The notes: generated by a model not told the origin, from the letters alone. A DNA stretch of 64,000 bases from Gelatoporia subvermispora B (GCA_000320605.2 KB445792.1:1431581-1495580); one strand, 5' to 3'; positions 38,114-49,715 are shown, counted from the stretch's first letter. Translations and numbers: made by a program.

Positions 38114-39435
38114 TTACTCGGTGTACAGCGCAGCATTTTCCACAGGCAGGACTAGATCGCGGCCCTTCATGTCCTGACGAATGTACATCGCAGCTTCGCG
38201 GTCCGACCGGCTGCGCTTGTTGACGAGGAAGATGGCGCCCATCACGATATAGCCCAGCGCGAGCACGGTGACGACGGCGAGGAGCGCGACGGAGACGGGC
38301 TGCTGCGTCACCGCTGGGAAGCTCGCGAGGGAGCCGACGATCTCTTCGGACGAGTCGACCATGAGGCCACGCTTCTGGTTCGTCGCGGATGCGGAGGGGG
38401 CGGCAGTGACGCTCGATGGGAACGCGTTTGCGGAGACGCGGGGCTGAAGCTCGCTCGTAGGTTGCACGGGACGCTGGATGCCGCAGCGCTGCAAGCACTC
38501 GTCCGTGCCGAACGCGATGTTGTCGGGGATCTGGTGACGGAGGATCGCCATGGGTCAGATGTCAAGTCTGCTAATCGCATCCTGTAAAATACATACCACG
38601 TCCGCAAGGTTGAAGACCTCCTGGACACCGATATCTCCGAGGGTAGCGGAGACAATGTCAGGAGGGAGACCGAAGACTATGATACATCGGTAAGTCAATA
38701 GCTCCTTGAAAAATGAGTGGTGAAAAACGCACAGCGCTGAGCGATGCTGTCGACACCAGGATCCTCGTTATTAAGGGCAGCGACGAAAGTGATCGGTTCT
38801 GCGTGAGAGGGTCAGAACGGGAGCTATTATTGAGGTATTTAGACATACCGCAGCCGTTGTTTTGCTGGAAGTGGATAGATCCCTTGGGGAAGATCGTTGC
38901 GGAGCCTCCGGGCACCTCGTTGAAAACGAAGCGTGCACCGTTCTCTTGCAGGGTGCCACTAATGATGGAGCCGTTCACGACATACAGCATCTCGGTTGCA
39001 CGAGGATGTGTATGAGGAGTGTTCATCCCACATGGGCCAAGGAAGCCAATCGTCATCGCCATGCCTGTTCAAATGCATATGAGGATCGATAATGGTCCCC
39101 ACGAGCGCGTTCCTTACCATTACCAACGACAGCGGGGAAGTTAGAAACCGACGCGCTGACAAGGTGCCCAGCGGCGCCTGTCACAACACCAGAAGACGGG
39201 TTCAGGAAATCGAATACGAACTGATAGGCCTCGTCAACTACATGGTATGAAACAGTTGGATTAGTGAACGTACATCCGAATCCTGCGAGAGGAGGTTGAG
39301 GCGGTTGACAGCGGTGGGCGCATCGCGCAGAGCTGCCACTAGCGAAGCCTCCGCTGCTGCTGCCGAAGAGGCAGCGGCCTGAGCATAAGTGCCAACGGCG
39401 CCGAGTGCAATCGCCAAGAAGAGGGAAGACAACAT
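38114..39435 (-). CDS. Secreted or membrane-anchored cupin (germin/spherulin-like)
   Basis: Six exons (39274-39435, 39118-39229, 38849-39064, 38733-38798, 38597-38676, 38114-38530; right to left) give 350 residues. A signal peptide (MLSSLFLAIALGAVGTYA) precedes a single cupin domain. Cupin motif 1 is TPHTHPRATEMLYVVNGSI (His, His, Glu metal ligands). Motif 2 is SATIFPKGSIHFQQN (the fourth ligand His). This matches germin-like/spherulin proteins, some of which have oxalate oxidase or superoxide dismutase activity. Unusually, a C-terminal transmembrane helix (VALLAVVTVLALGYIVMGAI) is followed by a charged cytosolic tail (NKRSRSDREAAMY), so the cupin should be displayed outside the membrane. A TATA box lies about 115 bp upstream. 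Confidence 0.88.
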
Positions 39436-39549
39436 TATACGAGTGAGGAAGTGGTATACAGAAACGTCAATACAAGACTCGAGGAAGAACAGGAAAACGC
39501 TCAAAGGCGGGAGGAAAAGTGAGTACAATTGCGCCCTGCAAGCACATAC

Positions 39550-39555
39550 TTTATA
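39550..39555 (-). promoter_or_regulatory. TATA box of the cupin gene
   Basis: TATAAA on the minus strand, about 115 bp upstream of the cupin start at 39435. Spacing fits a fungal core promoter. Confidence 0.5.
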
Positions 39556-40156
39556 GTGTCGTCTGGCTCAGGAGGTCGTAGATGGACGCGCTCAGGTGAA
39601 ACTTACGGAGGTGAATACAGCCCAGCCACATATGGCAATGTGCCCTGTACGCGATCAAACGCGTACATAACGCGGGACCAATGGGGCGTACGCGCCCAAA
39701 CGCGCCCCCTGAGGCTGTTACCTGCTCAGCGATTTCAGCCAATCCGAAGGGCTCTGGCGAGCTCGGAGTAAGAGATACGACGCCTTGCGATGCGCCCTTC
39801 GTCACCGACACGCGAGCAGCCTTGCAAGGGGCGCGCCAGGCACGCGCGCACCAGGCGGGCTGTGCGCTAGGCGTCCCGCTTAGTCCTGCCCCGGCACTGT
39901 CGCGCGGCGGCACGACATTGTCTCCTGTAAGATCATTCCGACGCTGCGTCTTCAAGAGGGTCATGGTTCAAGGATGCGCAGACTTGAACTTGCTTTTGTA
40001 CAACCCATGAACCACGTGTTGGCGCAATCCGTCAGTGCGAGACTCCGACCCGGATCTGCAGTCTACAATTGTTTGTGCCGCTGAGGCCAGCCAGACAGAT
40101 CGTTCGCATCACTGCCTCGGACTTCCAGCGCGTTCCCGCGGCACCCGTGCCAGTCT

Positions 40157-40268
40157 GTTCCGTAAGTGCGAAGGACACGGCGCTATCCCTACCGATGTGC
40201 TGTCCGCAAAGCTCACGCCTGGTCATCATCTTTCTCAAGCACATCCTGTCGACAATAAAGACGCACAA
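40157..40268 (+). repeat. Direct duplication, copy A
   Basis: This 112-bp segment matches 43039-43150 with six mismatches and no gaps (about 95% identity), in the same orientation, 2.9 kb apart. The subtilase gene lies between the copies. Beyond the core, similarity fades over the next 100 or so bases. In one plus frame the differences are largely synonymous or conservative, so it may be part of a duplicated exon rather than pure non-coding DNA. Confidence 0.85.
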
Positions 40269-41046
40269 ATATACGGTTGTGTCAGAATTACAGTGTAAGC
40301 CGGATCTCTCCGAGTCGTCGACCTCGAGCTCCTTGCAGCTTGAAATTTCAAGAGCCACTGCAGTTGCAGCGGGGAGACATCTCATAGGCTTGTACTCGCA
40401 CCTTGCTGGCTCCGATCCGCGTGTGTCTCGTCTCCGGAACTCATTGCGATATGACATAGGCGCATCATACATGGTCGACCCATGGTCGGTCACGTTTGTG
40501 CAATATGCTTGATCGCCTCCTGCGCATCCCTAGTGTACGGTGATTCTCTCAGCTCGGAGTCTTGTGTCGGGGCCTTGTATCCGCGGCCTTATTTGATCTG
40601 CTTACTTTCTCATGCACTGTTGTGGCTTCAATTTGGCAGCAGCATTGGAACAGTGGATATTCTTGCGCAGTGTTCGAGTGGGCTCCACGCTTCTGCATGT
40701 ACCACGAGTGCGTAGAACCTCCGGTCTCACATTCTTGCCCGCGTTGCTTACCATCGCGCCGGCGGTACTACCCCGCCTACCTTCTCGCATACGCAATGGT
40801 GTGCGGCCTCCGACCGCATTGGGCGCCTCTTGACGATGGACTCGTGTCGCCGACCACTATTTGCAGGACTTCCAGGTGCCTTCGTGGTCTATTCCTATCG
40901 CTTTGCCCCACCCAGCGCTCGGCTCTCGATGGTTCGTACGTCGTCCACCATTCCCTTGGTGGACCTCGTGAACGGGACGTCCGATGGTGGAACGACTACC
41001 ATGTTCACGGTGCTCACAGCGGTGGTGGCAAGGGGTCCCGTAACGA

Positions 41047-41054
41047 TATATAAG
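41047..41054 (+). promoter_or_regulatory. TATA box of the subtilase gene
   Basis: TATATAAG, 54 bp upstream of the ATG at 41101. It is one of the best TATA matches in the window and suggests regulated, possibly strong, expression. Confidence 0.55.
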
Positions 41055-41100
41055 GGGTCTCAGGTGGAACGCATATCCATCAGCACCCTGCATTACTACC

Positions 41101-42906
41101 ATGGCCACCTCTGAGAACCTCGTGGAGATCGAGAGATGCGACGGAGACAAGGTCGAATCCGGCTATATCGTCTTGCTAAAGGACGGCGTGGACAAGGTTG
41201 CCCACCACGCATGGCTGCGTCAGCGTCTTGGACAGAACAGCTCCGTCACCCACGATTACTCTCCTGACTTCATCAACGGATACACCGGCAAGTTCGACGA
41301 GGACACTCTCACCGTGCTGCGTGCCTCGCCCGACGTCAAGACGATCTGTGAGGTAAGTTTGTTCCACTGCGATTGTACGAGCGTCCTGAGGCACCTATGC
41401 ATTTTAGGACGCGATTGTACGCCCGGAAGCACAGCAGTGAGTACCGCCGGGTTATGTCAATTTTGGCGTATTGACTCAGAGCGATGTCAGGCTGAACGCA
41501 CCTTGGGGACTCAACCGTATCAGCCAAGCAGCTCCCTTGACCGGTCGTGATCCCTTTGCTCAAGACTTCGTCTATACGTACGACAACAAGGCTGGATCCG
41601 GAATAGACATCTATGTCGTAGGTCAGTAGCTGTTTGAGTCATCCTTCCTTTCGAGGTATGCTGACATACATCCAAATTCTAGACACCGGTGTACTCATAA
41701 ATCACGTGTGTAGTGGCTCCATGCTAAGACCAGGAAGCTAATGCTAGGCTAGAGAGAGTTCAGCGGGCGTGCGAGATGGGGCTGGTCTGCACCTGGGCTC
41801 TCCGTACGTTTTGTTTTCCTGCATCGTTAAGTTGCGCACGTCCGCTGACGTTGTACTCCTACTCAACATCAATGCAGAACACCGATGACTCCTCGACTGG
41901 TCATGGGACGGCAGTAGCCAGTGTGGCTGCTGGCTTCAGTTGCGGGGTAGCGAAGGCTGCTTCGGTTATTTCTGTGAAAGTATTCGCTGCCGACAGGTAA
42001 GTCTATGTCTTTGGTATGCCTTAAAATGCCGCTGAACAGCAAACATCAGTACCTCGACCAATGGTATCATGTGAGCCACATCTAACGTCTAGCGTATATA
42101 AATCACGCGCCCTGATGACGCAATTCTCAAACAGCATTCAGGCCCTAGAGTGGATCGTAGCGAACATAAGTGCTGGCAGGCCGTCTGTTGTCAACATGAG
42201 CCTCTCCTCAGGCGCCAGCACTGCACTGGATGAAGCTGTCCGCCGGGTATGCAGCATCACGCATGTGCACTGTACACCCAGTCTCTGAATGTCTACATAG
42301 ACTACTGAATTTGGCATCCACGTCGCTGTCGCGGCAGGGAATCAAACCGTAAGTCCACCATGTCGTTCCCATGAGCGCAGTCAAGAAAACGCTGACTCCC
42401 GTGTTTGCCTATCCACATTGCAGGCGGACGCCGCGACACGCAGTCCGGCCCGCTCCCCGTATTGCACGACAGTTGGAGGAACCACGATCATGGACGCCAG
42501 ACGCTTTGACTCTAACTGGGGTGCCGTAGTTGACGTTTTCGCGCCCGGTGACAATATTCGTTGTGCCAACAACGCCAATCCGACCGCGATGACATTCCTT
42601 CCTGGGACTTCACTTGCCACCCCTCATGTATGTCTCTCGCGTCTCCTGACCATCAAGATCGATCGACTGAACAAATCGTCGAACAGGTGACGGGGATCAT
42701 TGCTTGCTTCATAGCCAGTGATGGCAACAAATCTCCTGCGGACATGAAGCAGTTCATCAAGAACATCGCTGTGCGCGATGTACTGAGTAACCTCCGTGAG
42801 AATAGTTCTTATGTAACGCGATCGCATAAGCCCACTAACCGCCTTTCGTTTCGTATGTGTAGCGGCGGGCACGCCCAATTTGCTTGCGAACAACGGGAAC
42901 AAGTAG
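41101..42906 (+). CDS. Subtilisin-like serine protease (S8, proteinase K type) without signal peptide
   Basis: Twelve exons (41101-41352, 41408-41436, 41482-41621, 41683-41705, 41753-41803, 41878-41996, 42050-42070, 42135-42246, 42301-42348, 42424-42627, 42687-42795, 42863-42906) encode 383 residues. An I9 inhibitor prodomain (ESGYIVLLKDGVDK...) covers the first 85 or so residues. The catalytic triad is readable: D141 in VVDTGVLINH, H174 in TGHGTAVASV and S328 in GTSLATPH, with oxyanion N263 in AVAAGN. The start MATSENLVEIERC lacks a hydrophobic leader, so the product is predicted intracellular or non-classically exported. A 112-bp duplication flanks the gene. Confidence 0.92.
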
Positions 42907-43261
42907 CCCGTCTGCAGCGAGGTTGATGTCTCGGAAATAGTTGCCGTATATGTTTGCCCCTTCTATGATGTTTCGATGAGTGTACAGTTCTGTTCGACCT
43001 GAGAGCAATCGAGGTTATGCTTCCTTAGAGAGTACGATGTTCCGTAAGTGCGAAGGACACGGCATTATGCCTACCGATGTGCTGTCCGCAAAGCTCACGC
43101 CTAATCATCATCTTTCTCAAGCACATCCTGTCGACAACAAAGACGCACAAGTATGTTGTCCCAGAATTGTTCCATAGGACAGAATTCCGAGTTCGCCGTA
43201 CAGCTCACACGAGCTCCGACACGTCGCTGCAATCTGAATTGTTGCGCCGTTATACAGAGCC
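42907..43261. other. Convergent intergenic region with copy B of the duplication
   Basis: A 355-bp gap between the 3' ends of the subtilase (plus) and RRN7 (minus). Copy B (43039-43150) fills a third of it. No further gene seen. Confidence 0.55.
43039..43150 (+). repeat. Direct duplication, copy B
   Basis: Second copy of the 112-bp unit at 40157-40268. It begins 133 bp after the subtilase stop codon. Both copies contain a consensus GTAAGT donor-like sequence near their 5' end. Confidence 0.85.
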
Positions 43262-45536
43262 CTACGTCTCACGCTCCTTCTGCCTGCGTCCCCACCATCT
43301 GACCAGTCTGCGTTCGAACCTCTCGACAACTCCAGAAATGTAGTCACCATCTACACCAGCCCAGTGCGCTGCTCGGCGGATGACAGTGTCGTATTCATCC
43401 GGAAAGGTCCCCAGAATGTCCTGGGCATTATATATGGGATATTGTTCCCCAGGGTGTAACGTTCCATCGTTCCTGTCGTGTCGTGGTGCCGACGAGGCCG
43501 GAGGTATGGATGGAAGCACTTGGCTGTGTAACCGAACGTGTTCAGCTGTAACGGATTCTCCCATTTCCAGAGGAAAGAAATCCGTGACGGCGCTACGCTC
43601 TGGTTTCCGAGTCAGATCGTCACGAAGCTCGCATCAATACTGTGGGGCATGCTCACGGCTCTTCCTCGGTTCCAGAGGAGATAACAAGGCTTTCTCGGCG
43701 AAAGCGATGTAGCGGTCTAAAGTGCGATCATCGAAGTCGAGCGCGGAACTGAATGAGATCTTTATGATCAGAAGCGAGAGCTAATCGTGTCGCACTTCAA
43801 CTCACATAGGTTCCTTGACCGAGAAGAGCGCAGCCTGATCTGCAGATTCCGCATCCAAATGTTCAATGGCTGCCAACAGTTCGGTCACACTAGGCAACGC
43901 GCACGCAGGATCATCGCGCTCTAGCGGCATTCTGATGAAACACCGGTGGGCAAATAGATCAGGAGGTAATGGTGAAGCCGTACCTAATTTTCCCATCCAA
44001 GCCATAAACCAACTTCAGCACTATGATGACGACTGCGATGAGAGAGGCTTCAGGAATCGCGTTATCGAATTTGTGCCACCCTGGGTCGCCTTTCTTGACG
44101 CGCGGCAAGGGGGCGAGCGAATGATGTAGAGTAAGCGGCAGAGACACAATTCTGGCAATCTTCTTAGACATCGCATAGATGACAGCTGATCAGACACAGG
44201 CTTGTCAGCGCCGACCCACTATGTCACAGAAATCGGACACTTACGTGTACCACACACTGAGCGCACTGCTCTCCATAAGACAGGCGCAGCATTCATTTCA
44301 GGCGTGAACACGCCGTACTGCGAGTAGACCAGTCTTGCCAATCTAGAAGTAAGACGGTGGAGTTGGAGGGGAGTTGGTGCATACTGCCGGTCTGTCAGCA
44401 CACATCCACGAACGAGACCGTAGTACATTCGGACAAACATAAGGAGATAGCGCTCGTCTCGTAGATTTTGTGAGATGCAGCGTCAGGGTATGTGGCAAAA
44501 GACGTATGGATTCAAGATATGGCAGTTCATACGCCTCTATGAGTCTAACCACGTAAATGTACAAGCAATCGTCGCAATGGGAGAACATACCGTACAAAAT
44601 CCATGTACACGACCGGTAGGCGCAGTGTCCAACAAGCCAGAACCAGCACTGCAACAGTACTATCAGGACGATCGTACTGGCGCAATGTCTTCTTCTTCTT
44701 GACCACCTGCGGAGGTGGCTGCGGTCCCGTGTTTTCCTCTTCCTCGTCGGACGAAGTAGAAATTACTGAGGCTTCTCGCATGAGATCTGACATTATCGGG
44801 TCATCACCTTCATCTTCACTAGATGATGACGACGATGAAGAGGGGGATTCTGAACGCCTCTGCTCGATCATGAGAGAGTCGTCTTCATGCGCCTGATCGA
44901 CGTCGTTTCCATCGTCCGGGTATGGTCTTTTACTGGAAGATGTCGACGCCACCGTGGGTCTAGTATCCCCAACTCCATCACGCAGATATATCAGGGGTTC
45001 TGGAGGTGGCGGTTTTGGCAGAAGGCTCAGATTCAGAGACCATACATCCCTGCAGATAGTCTAGTTTCGTTAGTGGACGATCATTGTATTCAATAATTAG
45101 AATGCACCTCGAACTCAGGGGGAAGATTCCAGGATTCGGCCAGATACGATATTTGCATTCGTAGGACGAGCTGTAGGCATTGGAAATAATGGAATCGAGC
45201 GCGTTCTCCATGATACACTAGGCTATCCGTGAATTGAAAGTAGACGCAGAGGATAAGAGCGACGCTCACATTGGAGGTTTGCCTTGCTTTGTCTTTCCTT
45301 GCGCTTTCTTCCGGACTTGAGAGCTCTCTTTCTCAGTGCATGTGGTCCGAGCTCCGTGACCTCTCGTGTTTCGTTCCGGTAATTCTGTGTCACGAAAAAT
45401 GCAGACAAGGAGTAGCTACGTCTCCAAGAGCACGTACCTGCAGTACATGCCCTTCACTGCAGGTGATCAGACCATTGGATGGTTCCTTGTGCCATTGCTT
45501 TGATCCACAGACTTGGCAGCGACGGCGGGGAGGCAT
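43262..45536 (-). CDS. RRN7: RNA polymerase I core-factor subunit Rrn7 (TAF1B-like)
   Basis: Ten exons (45438-45536, 45270-45384, 45108-45217, 44591-45060, 44439-44544, 44245-44383, 43984-44185, 43806-43931, 43657-43748, 43262-43599; right to left) give 598 residues. Rrn7 is the TFIIB-like member of the core factor that recruits Pol I to rDNA promoters. The N-terminus is a zinc ribbon, CQVC at 7-10 and CSEGH at 26-30, then a B-reader-like basic segment (LRKRALKSGRKRKERQSK). Cyclin-like helices begin at YHGERARFHYFQCLQLVLR. A long acidic Ser-rich insert (SSSSSSSSEDEGDD) divides the first cyclin fold, and HRLTSRLARLVYSQYG lies in the second. Exon 9 ends at a donor that bypasses an in-frame stop. 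Confidence 0.88.
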
Positions 45537-45758
45537 GGCGCGGAGTTCGAGAGGTCGCCACAGACGCGTTTGATTTACCGAGTTTGCCGGTGACGTGACG
45601 CGTTTTACGCACGAGGGCGTTGATTCCCTTTTCTGGGAGAGGCATGCGCAGCTGATATCCATCTTGCACAGCTTCGACTTCGCCGCCGCATCTGAGGCGT
45701 GTTCAGCCACTATCAGTGCTCTCCATTCCTTTCGCTGTGTTTCACCACATACACCAAT

Positions 45759-47469
45759 ATGGATGGCGACTCGGCGCCAGAGGCGAAGATGTCTTTGCCA
45801 GCTTTTTTGCAGATGCTGACGAGCAATAACGTACCAGCGTCTAAGGCGATGACAGTCGCATCGAAGATGTTAGTCTATGGTAATCGTTGTCCTTCATCAC
45901 AACCTGCTGATGCCTGAATCACTCTACAAGATACAAATCGCACAACACACGATCTGCTTTGACGCAGTTGAATGAACTCAAGTTATCCGCTGCGGGCGTC
46001 GATGACAAGGAGCTCAGGAAATCTGTTCTTTCTGCTCTTCGGAAGGCTGGATACAAGGCTTCATCACCTCGGAAGAACGTGTCAACAATTGGCCCAGATA
46101 GCGCAGGGCCCAGCACGAGCTCCAACGAGTCCACAGTCAAGGCAAGTCGCTCTATCGATGTTTCCCTCACTCCTGATAATTGCGAGACTAACGTCAGTAC
46201 GGCGCACTTGCTATTGACTAAGCAGCGTACCGTGAAGAAACGTAAAAGGGATCATGATCTCAATGAGTTTCTGCCAAACAGACCACCAGACGAAGCTGAG
46301 GCGTATGGAAGCCTCGAATTCAATGAAGTGCTAGATGAAGAGGTGTGTGTTCCCGTCTTCAAACTGCGGGCTGCCCGTTGTGTCAATTGCAGCGTTTCCT
46401 TACGCTCTTGACACACAATCTACTTCATATGTTCTATAACACTAATCCGCCCATTGGCTGTCCTCCCTCACTAGGCGCTGCAGACCAAATTCGTGGTCGT
46501 GAACCGCGCCCCAATAATGATGGCATGGGCTTTCATTGTTGCAGAACGACTAGGGTTTCAGCGCGAGGAAGCTCTGAGCATAGGTCAGTTCCCTTCTGAT
46601 GCTGGCTGTGAATGCTGTGCCGCTGTGCAGTGCACTGCTTGCTCACATCGCCTCCCAAGCGTCTGTTTACACGGAGATGAATGCAATTACCAAAGGGGTT
46701 TCGCTTGGGAAGTATGAAGAGAAGAGGGGGAAGGGTATAGAAGCTAGCAAGGGCGGCTCGCAGCCGTACGTGGACCTCATGGGTCGGAGGTCAGTGACGA
46801 TCAACGAGTTTCTGGAGGGACATACTCGAATTGATACCCGTTACACATACTACGCCTTCACACCACCCACTTGGCTCCTATTGCAAATCTGCAGGATGTG
46901 CGTCGCTCGTAGCCTCTAATTTCTGCTGGCGCTGACGGCTTGACTCCGCTGGCCTCTCCTTTTCTTGCTTGCCTCCCTCACACAGACCATTGTACCAGAC
47001 CGCATCCTCGCAGTGGCGTGCCCTTTCCAAGGGTGCACCGGTGGCCCCTTCCGAGGCTTTCTCATATATAACACGTGCATTACGACAGACTGCTCCGCAT
47101 ATTGTGGGTGCACTGCGCCTGCTTGCCGCAAGCTACACGCCAGGCGAGCTGAACACGGCGGGCTACTCCCTCTACGCTGACTTCCGGCCAAACGTGGAAG
47201 GTTGGGGCCAAAGGAGCGAAATGCGGTGTGCCACGATTTTGGGGTTGAGGAAGAAAGGAGCCAAGGCGGAAGAACAGCAGCCTATTCTAGCAACCCCGGT
47301 TGCAGTTGGGGAGATCGAGCCAGGCGAATCAAGCAGTCTAGCCAGCCCGGCTTCTCCATCAGATGAAACGGATGCGAAGAGACCGCGAACCATGACTTTG
47401 GAGGAATACGAAGCGGCGTTGGATGCTGATGCTACATTTGACTACACCGATGTGAAAGCCGAGGATTGA
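45759..47469 (+). CDS. Conserved-looking fungal protein of unknown function (414 aa)
   Basis: Not recognised. Exons 45759-45868, 45931-46342, 46475-46583, 46660-46789 and 46986-47469 join in frame. The N-terminal 100 residues are helical (LPAFLQMLTSNNVPASKAMT; TQLNELKLSAAGVDDKELRK), followed by a basic Ser-rich linker with KKRKRDHDLNEFLP as a likely nuclear signal. The central domain (VVVNRAPIMMAWAFIVAERL; EMNAITKGVSLGKYEEKRG) is the most conserved-looking part. The C-terminus is Pro/Glu-rich with a PRTMTLEEYEAALD helix. The fourth intron is about 196 nt, longer than its neighbours. It is divergent to RRN7 with 222 bp between start codons. Confidence 0.72.
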
Positions 47470-47661
47470 GCGTCCTAGATACACACCAACAGCATTTCGG
47501 AGTCTCACACCCTGTACAAGATGTTGTCCTCGACGCAGCACGGTATGTATATTACTTGTAGTGTATGACAGTGACAGGTCCTCAGGGACCGGCTTCTATG
47601 ACATGCCCATGCTAGTAATCGCCCCACAAGCGTCCAGCGTTATGGCCGCCCTCGATGGTAT

Positions 47662-49298
47662 CTAGCTGAGGTTTTTGATAACAGCCGCAGTGAAGTCAGA
47701 GGTGGTCGCAGAGCCTGAGATTGCGACCCCAAACGTGTCAGATAGAGGTCTAGGCAATCTATATCGCAAGTTACTTACCGCCCATGTCCGCGGTGCGGAC
47801 CTTGCCGCCGTTGACGACGCCGAAGGTCGCGCTCGCGATGTTGTTCGCGAGGTTGTCGAGACTGCAGGAAATTAGCGTCTGTGCGTCATAGAAAGTGGGC
47901 CCATATGCGTACCCAAGGTGCCGGAGCATCATCGTGGAGGAGAGAATCATAGCGGCGGGGTTAGCACGGTTCGTGCCCTTGATATCCTCGGCAACGTGAC
48001 GGCAACCGGGCTCGAAGAGAGCGTATTCCTGGGTACGAATAAGAAATTGAGCAAATGCATCTGGGACCACTTCGCCGAAACGTAGACGTACCGTTCCAAC
48101 ATTGCAGCCAGGAACGATACCAGGACCACCGACAAGGGCAGCACCAATGTTCGAAACAATGGCACCGTACAAGTTGGGCATGACCATGACATCGAACTGC
48201 GTTGGCCGTGCGACCAGCTGCATTGACCTGCATTTACGTTCAGACGTCATTGCACGGCGCCAATTCCGAAACGGGTCGCGTACGTGTTGTCGACGATCAT
48301 ATCGTTGTACTCGATACCACTCGACTTGTACTCCTCGGCAACACGGCGGAAAGTGTTGAGGAAGAGACCGTCACCGAGCTTCATGATGTTGGCCTTGTGC
48401 ACGCAGGTGACTTTCTATCGTGGAAGAAATCCCAAGCACGCCGAGGTCAGCCGTAGTTACTCAATTGTGTCTGTATCCCGTGTACCTTGCGGTTGTTCTT
48501 GAGGGCAAAATCGAACGCGAACCTCGAGATACGCTCCGCCTTGGCCCGGGTCGAGACCTTCAAGCTCTCGACGACACCGGGGTAGCTCTGGTGCTCCAGG
48601 CCAGAGTACTCACCCTCCGTGTTCTCACGGATGATGGCAAAGTCGACGTCCTTGTGGCGGGTTGGGACGCCAGGGAGGGATTTGCAGAGGACAAGAGACG
48701 CGTAGATGTCGAGCTGCTGGCGCATGGCGACGTTCCACGAGACGTGACCGGATTGCGAGATGGGGGTGAACAGAATACCTAATAGGACGTTATGGCAGGC
48801 GGTCTTCTAGATTATCTTTCGCGTACCCTTGAGGCCGACCTTGTTGCGCCTCAGACTCTCCACAGCCTGCTTGAAGAGCTCCTCTCCCTCCGAGGACATG
48901 CCAGACACGTTGTACTGCTCCCATTCGATGGGTGCATTCACGTGTTTAAATATTTCCTTGACAGAGTCGGTGATCTCAGCACCGATACCATCACCAGGAA
49001 TCAGGGTGACCTATGACAGCTCAGTGGGCAAGGCGGCAACGCTCGCTGGCGCAGACGAGCTTACGGTGTAGATTCCACCGTACTTCTTGGCGGATGTCTA
49101 TAGAAACAAATCGTGAGCTCAGATAAGAGTGAGGATATGTAAACGACTCACCCGCTGGGTGACACCGGCGAGACCGGCGGAGAGCGTGGTGGCAGCTCTC
49201 TGCATTCATGGTCATCGTTCTGGCGCATACACGCGGCAGAGAGAACGTACCGACTGCAGAGCAGGACGAGCAATGTTGGGGAGGACGTTGCGGAGCAT
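47662..49298 (-). CDS. IDH1: Mitochondrial NAD-dependent isocitrate dehydrogenase, regulatory subunit 1
   Basis: Ten exons (49251-49298, 49152-49199, 49065-49097, 48827-49010, 48486-48778, 48284-48414, 48092-48227, 47913-48028, 47779-47861, 47662-47714; right to left) give 374 residues. The N-terminus ([16 protein letters not shown]...) is a mitochondrial presequence. The core begins [20 protein letters not shown]. The substrate-loop version [16 protein letters not shown] with VVESLKVST is the IDH1 type, which in yeast binds AMP and citrate and activates the catalytic IDH2. Further motifs are [31 protein letters not shown] and [15 protein letters not shown]. Its partner IDH2 lies 42 kb away in the same window on the opposite strand. 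Confidence 0.95.
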
Positions 49299-49715
49299 GA
49301 CGGAGAAGACCGAATCGAGGAGGACCAAGGAAGTAGATGCAAGAGTACTTGAGTTGGAGGACGGACGCGCTGGAAAAAAGCGCTATCAATATCGGCCGAA
49401 GCAGGGTAACGATCTCTCCCGTGACTGGCGTCATTGCTCTCACACACCACGTGGACCTCACGCGACGGCGATAATCACGTGCTGCACCCGAGGAAAGTTG
49501 GCCGAATCGGGATGGGGAATCCCCATTGGAGACGCGAGAGCAAGTTGTGCGCTTCGGGATCTGTGCTGTCGTCCAGGGCCACCGCCGGTGTCAGGGCTGG
49601 CTGAGTCGGTGTTACCCCTGCCAACACACGCTCTTTCTTCCGCAGCCACTCACTTGGGGTTCTTCCTGCCAGCACATTCGTTTGCATACCTTTTACTCTT
49701 TGGCAGGCTTCCCAA
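49299..49715. other. Divergent intergenic region (IDH1 / hydrolase)
   Basis: A 417-bp gap that must hold the promoters of IDH1 (minus) and the membrane hydrolase (plus). No TATA box was seen. Confidence 0.5.

Larger units (their letters stand above)
39436..41100. other. Long intergenic region upstream of the subtilase
   Basis: About 1.67 kb between the cupin and subtilase start codons, which are divergent. Several overlapping frames exist (40069-40512 plus, 40032-40493 minus) without a recognisable domain. Copy A of a 112-bp duplication lies at 40157-40268, and a TATA box at 41047-41054. The region may hold remnants of a gene, but none can be supported. Confidence 0.5.

Noticed and set aside
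40482..41053. Overlapping plus-strand frames before the subtilase
   Set aside because: Cys/Leu-rich sequences in two frames without introns that would join them, no homology recognised, and they run into the subtilase promoter.
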